A DNA stretch of 64,000 nt from Bacteroidales bacterium (GTDB lineage: Bacteria > Bacteroidota > Bacteroidia > Bacteroidales > VadinHA17): assembly GCA_022865305.1 (NCBI GenBank), contig JALHSP010000088.1, positions 16,620-80,619 on the forward strand, in the 5' to 3' direction. The notes below the pieces were generated by a model, which saw nothing but the letters and a program-made list of their open reading frames with translations, was not told the DNA's origin and did not search any database. The position numbers and the translations under genes were made by a program. The number at the start of each line of letters is the position of its first letter. Position 1 is the first letter of the stretch. Below are positions 25,860-33,144 of the stretch, in pieces.

Positions 25860-26060
25860 GTCCGAAATGGTATGATGGGGAGACCTGAATGGTCTTTTGG
25901 TCATCAATGCAGTATGGTCATCTATCTTGCCGGCTACAGAATGTATTTTTGTTGTTTCAAGGGCTTCCTCAAGGGTTAGCGGCGGGATGATTGTCGGTAA
26001 TCGTTTTGCTTACATTGTCTTACCTTCTCCGGGAGGACCAATTATAATAAAAACGTGAAT
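25860..26060 (-). pseudogene. ComM/YifB Mg-chelatase-like fragment
   Basis: About 65 codons read as the AAA+ core of ComM/YifB: IGPPGEGKTM, then after a TAA (26009-26011) [28 protein letters not shown] and [14 protein letters not shown]. It starts without a Met and breaks off right after HHTISD, where intact proteins go on to the Walker B region. Both ends and the nonsense codon mark it as a relic. Intact ComM helps branch migration in natural transformation; a full copy may exist elsewhere in the genome. Confidence 0.8.
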
Positions 26061-26184
26061 TGCTACTGTTTCGAATTTACTACCTTTGAAATGCCGACAC
26101 CCACAAGCTCTTTTCGACTGCAGACAAGTTGAATTTCTTTTGGCTTAAAGGTGTTGGTTCTTTATTTCCCGATTTAAAATAAAA

Positions 26185-26215
26185 TTGACTTTGGCTTATA
26201 CAAAGTTTATCTTTG
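26185..26215 (+). promoter_or_regulatory. Promoter for the lysine-rich small gene
   Basis: TATCTTTG at 26208-26215 (TANNTTTG) with TTG at 26185-26187, spacer 20 bases. Transcription would begin near 26222 and give a leader of about 39 bases to the ATG at 26261. Confidence 0.5.
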
Positions 26216-26260
26216 ATAAATAGAAAAGAAAGTTTTGTATAACCTTTAATCTTCAGTACT

Positions 26261-26356
26261 ATGAAAAAAACAAAAAAAGCAACAAAAAAAGCAGCACCCG
26301 TTAAAAAAGTGAAGACAGCTAAACCAAAAGCGGCGAAGAAAAAAGTGAAGAAGTAA
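26261..26356 (+). CDS. 31-residue lysine-rich (histone H1-like) protein
   Basis: MKKTKKATKKAAPVKKVKTA begins a product of 31 residues, 16 of them lysine, the rest mostly Ala, Thr, Val and Pro. This is the composition of the C-terminal tails of eukaryotic H1 and of bacterial histone-H1-like (Hc1/AlgP-type) proteins, only much shorter. It would bind DNA or RNA electrostatically. The gene has its own promoter-like box and a strong terminator 52 bases after the stop, so it looks like a complete transcription unit. The longer frame antisense to it is an artefact of the A-rich codons. Confidence 0.7.
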   Translation: MKKTKKATKKAAPVKKVKTAKPKAAKKKVKK

Positions 26357-26407
26357 ATAAGTTCGCCACGGTTTTTTTCGATAAAATAAAGCATTTTGGA
26401 AATAAGC

Positions 26408-26439
26408 AGCCCTCGGAATCAGCTCCGGGGGCTTTTTTA
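26408..26439 (+). terminator. Intrinsic terminator after the lysine-rich gene
   Basis: Ten-base-pair stem (AGCCCTCGGA with TCCGGGGGCT, one G-T pair), 6-base loop, followed by six T. Confidence 0.85.
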
Positions 26440-26447
26440 TTTACGTT

Positions 26448-26606
26448 ATGGAAGCAGACGAAATAAAACACTTGCGCGAACTCCTCAGATTAAAAGACGT
26501 AAGTATTAAAGTTCTGGAAGATTATATTAAGACATTAGAAGAATCTTTGAGGCGGTTTGATGACAGTCCGCATCGTGTGATCTATAATAAAGAGTTAAAT
26601 AATTAA
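26448..26606 (+). CDS. 52-residue helical protein
   Basis: ATG at 26448, stop at 26604-26606. The product is highly charged with a heptad-like pattern (IKHLRELLRLKDVSIKVLED) that predicts a single amphipathic helix or short coiled coil, then a polar tail ending NKELNN. It follows the terminator of the lysine-rich gene by about 9 bases, so it needs its own promoter or read-through. No family recognised. Confidence 0.5.
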   Translation: MEADEIKHLRELLRLKDVSIKVLEDYIKTLEESLRRFDDSPHRVIYNKELNN

Positions 26607-26699
26607 GATTTACATTACATAATGTAATTTCAAATCTGTCAGAATGTGAATTTTCGGCGGATGCGTTTGCAGATGTTAAGCCAGTAATGGATTAATTTT

Positions 26700-27017
26700 C
26701 TACCTGTTGTTCCACCTATTTCCTCCTCCTCCTCCGCGGCGACTGTCACCACCCCCGGAATTACTTCTTCTGTCAGTTCGTTCAATAGACTCATTCACAA
26801 TAATGTTCCTTCCCTGAACTTCAGCACCATTAAGTTCTTTTATGGCCTTTTTTGCTTCGGCTTCATTAGGCATTCCTACGAAACCAAATCCTTTGCTTTT
26901 CCCAGAGTATTTGTCCATAATGATTTTTACGGATGTTACTTCGCCATACTCTTTAAATAATTCATTTAATTCTGCTTCATTCGTTTGATAAGGAAGCTTT
27001 CCGACGTAAATGTTCAT
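26700..27017 (-). CDS. RRM-domain RNA-binding protein
   Basis: 105 residues: one RNA recognition motif (1-80) with RNP2 IYVGKL (3-8) and RNP1 KGFGFVGM (42-49), then a Gly/Arg-rich tail (RRGGGGGNRW). This matches the small RNA chaperones of Bacteroidota and cyanobacteria, which bind single-stranded RNA, often under cold or envelope stress. RNP1 has Val-Gly instead of Val-Glu at the end. The gene stands alone. Confidence 0.93.
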   Translation of the reverse strand: MNIYVGKLPYQTNEAELNELFKEYGEVTSVKIIMDKYSGKSKGFGFVGMPNEAEAKKAIKELNGAEVQGRNIIVNESIERTDRRSNSGGGDSRRGGGGGNRWNNR

Positions 27018-27292
27018 AATTCAATTATTAATGTGTTATTACAACAGTGTCAAATGTCATATTTTTTTTTGAAAGGGAAAATATTATGGCATAATATTTT
27101 GGATTTAAGTCACTTTTAAAGGTATTCCCTATTTATCAGATCAATCAGGCTGTTTTCAGATTTTCTTTTAATGCTCTTTGCCGGCCTTCCTTTATAATGA
27201 GATTTCCCTTCTGTTGTAGAATTGTTGTAGAAATAGGCATAAATAAAGAATCGCACCCCGTTAAATATCAACTGATTGCGCTTATTTTCAAG

Positions 27293-27377
27293 TGATTCCG
27301 GTGCGACTCGAACGCGCGACCCACAGCTTGGAAGACTATTGCCAGTCAAAAGAATAATTAAATTGTATTCTGGAATC
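27293..27377 (-). pseudogene. Decayed tRNA-Gly(UCC)-like gene
   Basis: Minus strand. The 3' half is a good tRNA: anticodon arm ATAGT-CTTCCAA-GCTGT with TCC in the loop, five variable bases, T-arm GCGCG-TTCGAGT-CGCAC (one C-A mismatch), then CGGAATC and discriminator A. GATTCC at the other end pairs with GGAATC. But the 5' half lacks a proper D-arm and is about 12 bases too long. It is either a pseudogene or a half-tRNA left by an integrated element. Confidence 0.45.
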
Positions 27378-27385
27378 AGCTCCAT

Positions 27386-27690
27386 CAGGATAATGCACTA
27401 AGGTAGGTTCTCAGAACAATCATTTTATAACTTTAATAAAGAGTGAATTATGGACATTATCTCAAGTATTAATTGATGTTAATGCTTTAATTATCAGTTA
27501 GTTAATGAGATATACACTTTCAATTATGTGAACTAACTGCGAGATAATACTAATTTTGTATATGGTTTTCTATAAACATGATAATCTTTTGCACAGAAAA
27601 ATATATTTTAAGGACCGTTTAAATCATCAGGTATTTTTTAATGAGTTTTAAACATTGTGGTAGATTAGTGGTGAAACTTATAAAAATAAA
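27386..27690. other. A+T-rich non-coding stretch
   Basis: No gene recognised. It contains a 9-base inverted repeat, CAGTTAGTT at 27495-27503 and AACTAACTG at 27531-27539, with a 27-base loop, which could be an operator or a recombination relic. Confidence 0.5.
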
Positions 27691-27727
27691 TAAACGCAAT
27701 CAACTGATATAATGTTAATTGCGTTTA
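27691..27727 (-). terminator. Terminator of tRNA-Pro
   Basis: Perfect 10-base inverted repeat (TAAACGCAAT and ATTGCGTTTA) with a 17-base loop, just past the tRNA 3' end; on the minus strand it is followed by a T-rich run. Confidence 0.6.
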
Positions 27728-27734
27728 ATAAAGG

Positions 27735-27808
27735 TCGGGGTGAGAAGACTCGAACTTCCGACCTCCACGTCCCGAACGTGGCGCGCTAACCAACTGTGCT
27801 ACACCCCG
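27735..27808 (-). tRNA. tRNA-Pro(CGG)
   Basis: Minus-strand cloverleaf of 74 bases: acceptor CGGGGTG paired with CACCCCG, discriminator A, D-arm with AGTTGGTTA, anticodon stem CCACG/CGTGG around TTCGGGA (anticodon CGG), and T-arm with GTTCGAGTC. CCA is not encoded. Confidence 0.95.
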
Positions 27809-27874
27809 AAAATAAGCTGGAAGACAAAATTAATAAAATTTTGTAATCTTTACATCCTTAATCATCCCTGCTCA

Positions 27875-29065
27875 ATGAATAAACAAAACAGGATCCTTTC
27901 AATTGATATTATGCGAGGTCTTACTCTGCTCCTTATGCTGTTTGTAAACGACCTGAATATGAAAGTTGCTCCTTCATGGCTTGGTCATATGGACGCTGAT
28001 TTTGACGGCATGGGGCTGGCTGACTGGGTATTTCCAGGATTTCTTTTTATTGTCGGAATGGCTATCCCGTTTGCATTTTCAAAGAGATTTTCAAGGGGAG
28101 ACTCAATTCATGATATCAGCAGTCACATACTGACAAGATCTCTTAGCCTTATCATTATCGGAGTGCTCATGCTCAATACCGGCAGGGTTAATCCTGAGCT
28201 GACAGGTTTTAGTAAAAGCTTATGGGCGCTATTAATGTATATTGCTGTATTTCTCTTTTGGAATGATTATCCTGATAAGGAAAACAAATTTTTTACAATA
28301 ACAGGGCTAAAACTGGCAGGACTTGGAATTTTAATTTTCCTGGTCTTTAAATTCAGGTCGGGTGAACCTGAAAATAATGGTTCCCTGATTACAGGCTGGT
28401 GGGGTATTCTTGGACTTATTGGATGGGGATATCTTGTTTCTGCTTTTACTTACCTAGTTTGCCGGGATTCAATTTTCAAAACAGCGGTTGTTACAGTTTT
28501 TTTCCTTGCAATGAATATGCTTTCAGGGTGGAATTTACTTGATTATCTCAACCCTGCGAAACCTTATTTCGGAGTTATTATCGACGGGAACGTTCCATTT
28601 ATCGTATTAACAGGATTACTTGCAGGACTTATTATCAAAAAATTACCTTCAACGGAATTTAAAACCATTATTCCCGTTTTTGTTGGTCTCGGAATCTTAT
28701 GCATTATCTCAGGATTTGTTTTGCGAAACTGGTTTATCATCTCAAAAATAAAGGCTGCACCCAGCTGGGGCATGATATGCAATGGAATCAGCTTCCTGTT
28801 ATTCATACTTATTTACTGGATTGTCGATGTGAAGAATAAAAATACATGGGCTGCATTCTTAAAACCTGCTGCGGAAAACTCACTTACAACTTATCTTGCA
28901 CCTGACATTCTTTATCATCTGATTTGGATGTCAGGGCTTCCTGTACTTATTTACAAGCAATCATCCGAACCTCTGATAGTGGTTGCCGGTTCAATAATAT
29001 GGGCTCTGCTTATGGCCGGACTGACAGCTTTGCTGGCACGAATTAATATCAGGCTGAAGCTTTAA
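27875..29065 (+). CDS. DUF5009/HGSNAT-like membrane acyltransferase
   Basis: 396 residues, about ten membrane helices. Starts at MNKQNRILSIDIMRGLTLLL; the frame is open further upstream only because it runs antisense through tRNA-Pro. The RGLTLLLMLFVND helix and the GLADWVFPGFLFIVGMAIPF segment are those of heparan-alpha-glucosaminide N-acetyltransferase-like proteins (DUF5009), which move acetyl groups across the membrane to glycans. In Bacteroidota they often accompany glycan-degrading genes; here GH92 follows on the opposite strand with 21 bases between the stops. Confidence 0.88.
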   Translation: MNKQNRILSIDIMRGLTLLLMLFVNDLNMKVAPSWLGHMDADFDGMGLADWVFPGFLFIVGMAIPFAFSKRFSRGDSIHDISSHILTRSLSLIIIGVLMLNTGRVNPELTGFSKSLWALLMYIAVFLFWNDYPDKENKFFTITGLKLAGLGILIFLVFKFRSGEPENNGSLITGWWGILGLIGWGYLVSAFTYLVCRDSIFKTAVVTVFFLAMNMLSGWNLLDYLNPAKPYFGVIIDGNVPFIVLTGLLAGLIIKKLPSTEFKTIIPVFVGLGILCIISGFVLRNWFIISKIKAAPSWGMICNGISFLLFILIYWIVDVKNKNTWAAFLKPAAENSLTTYLAPDILYHLIWMSGLPVLIYKQSSEPLIVVAGSIIWALLMAGLTALLARINIRLKL

Positions 29066-29086
29066 ATTGTTAACCCGGGAAACATG

Positions 29087-31408
29087 TTACTTCTCGCTGC
29101 TCATGGAATAGGGATATGCATCTTCATTTATACCTCTTCTATAATCGGGTTTATTGCTCATATCAAACAGAAGCTTGCCGCCCTTCTGAAGCTCACTGTG
29201 CCGGATGTAGTTCTTATCTAAAGTCTTACCATTGAGCTTAATAGCCCAAACATAAACATTTTGCTTACTGTTCCCGGGTGCTTCTATGACAAGTTCTTTG
29301 CCATTTTCAAAATTCAGTATTGCTTTATTAAACAACGGAGAACCTAAAACATATTCATCAGTTCCGGGAGTCACGGGGTAAAATCCAAGAGCTGAGAATA
29401 CATACCATGCGGAAGTCTGCCCGTTATCTTCATCGCCGCAATATCCGTCCGGAGTATAATTGTACAGTTTGTCGAGAACCTCACGTATCCGGCATTGAGA
29501 TTTCCATGGCTGACCGGCATAATTATAGAGGTATATCATATGCTGGATGGGTTGATTACCATGTGCATAATTGCCCATATTCATGATCTGCATTTCGCGT
29601 ATTTCATGGATCACAAGGCCATAATAAGAATAGTCGAAAACTGGTGGTACCTCAAAGATTGAATCAAGCTTTGCAGCGAACTTTTCCCTTCCTCCCATCA
29701 GATCTGCAAGTCCTGCAATATCCTGAAATACGCTCCATGTATAATTCCAGCTGTTGCCTTCTGTAAAAGCATCTCCCCATTTATACGGGCTGAAAGGTGA
29801 CTGAAATGTGCCGTCTTCATTACGCCCACGCATAAGCTTTCTGCCGGGATCAAATACGTTTTTATAATTCATTGCCCTCTTTGCAAACAGGTTAATCTCT
29901 TCTTCAGGACGATCAAGTACTTTTGCAAGCTTCCAGATACAGAAATCCGCATATGCATATTCCAGAGTACGGGCAGCATTCTCATTGATCCCGACATTAT
30001 AAGGCACATAACCAAGCTTGTTATAGTAAGCGGCCCCAAGTCTTCCAACTGATGAGACAGGTCCGACACTGTCGGTATTTTTCAGGATCGCCTTATACAG
30101 AGTTTCAATATCATACCCTCTGATACCTTTTAAATATGAATCGGTTATGAGTGAGGCTGAATTTGATCCTATCATGCAGTCGCGATGGCCGGGACTTGCC
30201 CATTCCGGAAGCCAGCCGCTCTCTTTATATGTATTTACCAACCCTTCCATTATCCTGCTGTTCAGTTCAGGATACATTAATGTTGTAAAAGGGAAAAGAG
30301 CTCTGAAGGTATCCCAGAATCCATTATCAGTGAACATATAACCGGGAAGAACCTCACCGTTATAAGGACTGTAATGAATGACTTCATTCTTTTCATTTAA
30401 TTCATAAAAACTCCGCGGAAACAAAATCATTCGGTACAGACATGAGTAAAATGTCCTTTGCTGGTCGATAGTGCCTCCTTCAACTCTAATCCGGTTGAGC
30501 TCTTTATTCCAGGCATCTTTCCCCTCCTTCCTTATTTGCTCAAAATCCTTTCCGCCTGTCTCACGTTTCAGGTTCAGTTCAGCCTGTTCAGGGCTGATGA
30601 ATGATGAAGCAACATAAACATTTATCTTTTCACCTCTGCCAGTTTTAAATCCCAGAACTGCCCCTGTATGATTGCTTTCTTCAGTTAATTTGTCAACATT
30701 CAGTGTATCTCCATGCCATGTATGATTTGAAGTGAAATCCTTATCAAAGACTACAACGAACCAGTTGTGGAAGTTACCCGGGACTCCTCCGCTATTATTC
30801 CGACAGTAACCTGTAACCTTTCGTTCGGACGGAATTATATTTACCATCGATCCTTCATTAAATGCATCCAGCAGGATAAATGATGAATCGCTTTCCGGAA
30901 ATGTAAACCTGAAAATAGCGGCTCGTTCAGTTGGTGTTACTTCAGCAGTTACATCATAATCAGCAAGATAAACACTGTAATAATACGGTTTTACTATTTC
31001 TGCTTTATGGGAGAACCATGAAGCTCTGTCTGTTTCCTTTAGCTTAAGGGTGCCGGTTTCAGCCATAAGCGAAAAAGCTGCATAATCGTTTATCCATGGG
31101 CTGGGCTGATGGGTTTGTTTAATGCCCATAATTTTGTTGTCATTATATGTATATGCCCATCCATTGCCCATTACACGGGTTTGAGGAGTCCAGAAATTCA
31201 TTCCCCAGGGCAATGCAATGGCAGGATAAGTATTCCCTGTGGAAAGCCTGAATTCAGAATCAGTGCCCATTAAAGGATTTACCAGTTCAACAGGATCAAA
31301 TTCTGTTTCGGTTTTATTTTCCGAACAGCCAATAAGTTGTAAAACAAAAATTGCCGTGAGTATTGTTAAAATATTAACAATACGATTAAAAGAAATATTC
31401 TTCCACAT
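29087..31408 (-). CDS. GH92 alpha-mannosidase lipoprotein
   Basis: 773 residues with a lipoprotein signal (LQLIGC, C28). GH92 landmarks: NPLMGTDSEF and NTYPAIALPWGMNFWTPQT at the N-terminus, DTFRALFPFTTLMYP, NENAARTLEYAYADFCI with the catalytic acid region, and the late GDEDNGQTSAWYVFSALGFYPV. Family members are calcium-dependent exo-mannosidases that trim alpha-1,2/1,3-linked mannose from host or fungal N-glycans or yeast mannan. It would be periplasmic or surface-anchored. No SusC/SusD pair is near, so it is not in a classical utilization locus. Confidence 0.95.
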   Translation of the reverse strand: MWKNISFNRIVNILTILTAIFVLQLIGCSENKTETEFDPVELVNPLMGTDSEFRLSTGNTYPAIALPWGMNFWTPQTRVMGNGWAYTYNDNKIMGIKQTHQPSPWINDYAAFSLMAETGTLKLKETDRASWFSHKAEIVKPYYYSVYLADYDVTAEVTPTERAAIFRFTFPESDSSFILLDAFNEGSMVNIIPSERKVTGYCRNNSGGVPGNFHNWFVVVFDKDFTSNHTWHGDTLNVDKLTEESNHTGAVLGFKTGRGEKINVYVASSFISPEQAELNLKRETGGKDFEQIRKEGKDAWNKELNRIRVEGGTIDQQRTFYSCLYRMILFPRSFYELNEKNEVIHYSPYNGEVLPGYMFTDNGFWDTFRALFPFTTLMYPELNSRIMEGLVNTYKESGWLPEWASPGHRDCMIGSNSASLITDSYLKGIRGYDIETLYKAILKNTDSVGPVSSVGRLGAAYYNKLGYVPYNVGINENAARTLEYAYADFCIWKLAKVLDRPEEEINLFAKRAMNYKNVFDPGRKLMRGRNEDGTFQSPFSPYKWGDAFTEGNSWNYTWSVFQDIAGLADLMGGREKFAAKLDSIFEVPPVFDYSYYGLVIHEIREMQIMNMGNYAHGNQPIQHMIYLYNYAGQPWKSQCRIREVLDKLYNYTPDGYCGDEDNGQTSAWYVFSALGFYPVTPGTDEYVLGSPLFNKAILNFENGKELVIEAPGNSKQNVYVWAIKLNGKTLDKNYIRHSELQKGGKLLFDMSNKPDYRRGINEDAYPYSMSSEK

Positions 31409-31534
31409 TTCATGAGTATTTATAAATTCCCTAGTGAATCTTTAAGTCTTTGCACCTTTGCGGCAAATAAATGCGACCAAGGCACCAGGTCTTTAAGTTC
31501 CACAAAGGGAGGCCTTTGAACAAACATTTTCAAA

Positions 31535-32563
31535 TTAAACAATTTTCAAATTGACCAGTTTTTCGAACACCTTCTCAGGAGTAAGCCAGTTCATACAAGC
31601 AAGGTCACCCCTTCGGCACCTGCCTTTTCCGTATATCGTGCAGGGACGGCAGGTCAGTTCACTGACAGGAATCCTTATGGAGTAATCATCAGGCTGCTTC
31701 CATGCCCCGAAACCTGTTAAAGGATCGGTACCTCCCCATATTGAAATTACCCGTGTACCGACCAGGGAGGCCATATGCATATTTGCAGAATCCATGGTTA
31801 TCATAAAATCCAATTTACTGATAAGGGTAAGCTCCTCATCCAGTCCGTGCTTACCGGCCACAACGGAAGAAGAAATCACTTTACTCTGAAAGGCAACAAG
31901 ACGCTCATATTCGTCAATGCCACCAAACAGCCAGAATTTAACTTTTAGCTTTTCAGAAATCAAGTTGAGAAGCCTGACCATATTTTCTTCAGGCCACATT
32001 TTGAGAGCATGTTTAGCATAAGGTGCCACACCAATGTTTAGTATCCCGGGGGCACCTAATAGGGCAGAAATTTCCCCTTGTTTCTCGGTTGCAGGAATTA
32101 TCCATGGTCCGTCTTCTGGCTGTACAGAGAATCCCGCCCTTGCAAAAACATCATAATATCTCTCGACTGTATGCTTCAGATGTATTTTCTTTTTCCCCTT
32201 TATTACCTGTCTTTTTTCAGTTCTTCCCTTATCAATAACCGCTACCGGAACTCCTGTGAGTTTAAAAAACCATCTGAGGAATTTAGATCTCAAAACATCG
32301 TGAAGATCAATAACATAATCTATTCTATATTGTTTTTTTATGTCCCTGAAAAGACGAAATAACCCATATAATCCTTTGTGTCTTTTTTTAAAATCGGGAT
32401 AAAAAAGCTGCAGGTTCCGGATGGAACGGAAAAATGATCCAAAAGCAGATTGCGTGACTAATGTGATTTCAATTTGCGGGTATTGCTTTAATATCTCTGT
32501 GATAACGGGTGCTGCAAGAGCTACGTCACCCATGGATGAGGTACGGATAACAAGGAAACGCAT
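31535..32563 (-). CDS. Glycosyltransferase family 9 (heptosyltransferase-like)
   Basis: 342 residues from the ATG at 32563; an upstream in-frame ATG at 32593 would overlap DUF6165 and adds no family residues. GT9 signs: MRFLVIRTSSMGDVALAAPV, GVAPYAKHALKMWP and the acceptor/donor loop SLVGTRVISIWGGTDP, ending with a Cys-rich CRPCTIYGKGRCRRGDLAC stretch. It should add a heptose or similar sugar to the lipopolysaccharide core in the cytoplasm. It follows the DUF6165 gene with 1 base between, a tight pair. Confidence 0.9.
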   Translation of the reverse strand: MRFLVIRTSSMGDVALAAPVITEILKQYPQIEITLVTQSAFGSFFRSIRNLQLFYPDFKKRHKGLYGLFRLFRDIKKQYRIDYVIDLHDVLRSKFLRWFFKLTGVPVAVIDKGRTEKRQVIKGKKKIHLKHTVERYYDVFARAGFSVQPEDGPWIIPATEKQGEISALLGAPGILNIGVAPYAKHALKMWPEENMVRLLNLISEKLKVKFWLFGGIDEYERLVAFQSKVISSSVVAGKHGLDEELTLISKLDFMITMDSANMHMASLVGTRVISIWGGTDPLTGFGAWKQPDDYSIRIPVSELTCRPCTIYGKGRCRRGDLACMNWLTPEKVFEKLVNLKIV

Positions 32564-32564
32564 T

Positions 32565-32936
32565 TCAATATTCTTCGTAAGATTTTTCTTCAATCAGTCC
32601 TGAAGATGTTCTGATATTTATTTCCCTTTTTAGCCCGGCTCGTTTATCATTCATTAAATAAACCTGGCGTGCTGTTGAAATAAAGTCATCTCCAAAATCC
32701 TTTTTCCGCTCCAGATCCCGTATATGATCTTCAATATCCCATAAATCACAATTAATTCTGTAAAGAGCTTCAAATAAGGGATCTGATTTACTCATTATTG
32801 ATGAAGTCACCCGGATAAGTTCATCATATTCCTTTCTCAGGTTTTTAAGCTTGGCTTTATCCCTTATGCGTTCCATTTTTATCTGAATAATGGTCAGCTT
32901 ATCGATGATCTCGCCGTTTGAGACTTCAATTTTCAT
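32565..32936 (-). CDS. DUF6165 family protein
   Basis: 123 residues, almost all helical and charged, starting MKIEVSNGEIIDKLTII and with DIEDHIRDLE in the middle, the conserved pattern of DUF6165. Function unknown; the family is usually found beside LPS-core glycosyltransferases, as here, where its TGA is one base before the GT9 ATG. It may form a helical hairpin that binds or regulates the transferase (inference from coupling). Confidence 0.8.
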   Translation of the reverse strand: MKIEVSNGEIIDKLTIIQIKMERIRDKAKLKNLRKEYDELIRVTSSIMSKSDPLFEALYRINCDLWDIEDHIRDLERKKDFGDDFISTARQVYLMNDKRAGLKREINIRTSSGLIEEKSYEEY

Positions 32937-33024
32937 AAAGTGTATTATTACTCAAAATTAGTATTATTTCCTGCATGAATTTTAAATTTTGATCCTCTTT
33001 TTCATTGTTATTACTATTTCAAAA

Positions 33025-33138
33025 CCTCACCCCCTCCTGTCCCCCGCTCCCAGGAGAGCGGGGGATGATAATTCATTATTTTTATTTTCGAACTGTTTTA
33101 AGCCCCTCTCTCCTGGGAGAGGGGTTTGGGGAGAGGTG
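33025..33138. repeat. G/C-run double-hairpin element, copy 2
   Basis: CCTCACCCCC... with hairpin CCCCCGCTCCCAGGAGAGCG, a 40-base A+T-rich spacer, second hairpin CCCCTCTCTCCTGGGAGAGG and GGGGAGAGGTG at the end. It ends 6 bases past the priA stop, in the gap to DUF6165. Confidence 0.8.
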
Positions 33139-33144
33139 AATTTT

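Noticed and set aside
25701..25907. 68-codon minus-strand frame as an intact gene
   Set aside because: Its first 20 residues are the tail of the ComM relic and the rest is unrelated; it has no independent support.
26080..26394. 104-codon minus-strand frame rich in Phe
   Set aside because: It is the antisense shadow of the Lys-rich 31-codon gene and its leader, with no RBS or family signal.
27116..27385. 89-codon minus-strand frame near the tRNA-like remnant
   Set aside because: It runs through the decayed tRNA. The end (GRPAKSIKRKSENSLI) vaguely recalls mobilization proteins, but this is too weak to call.
27719..27874. N-terminal extension of the DUF5009 protein
   Set aside because: These codons are antisense to tRNA-Pro(CGG); the family start MNKQNRIL at 27875 is the true one.
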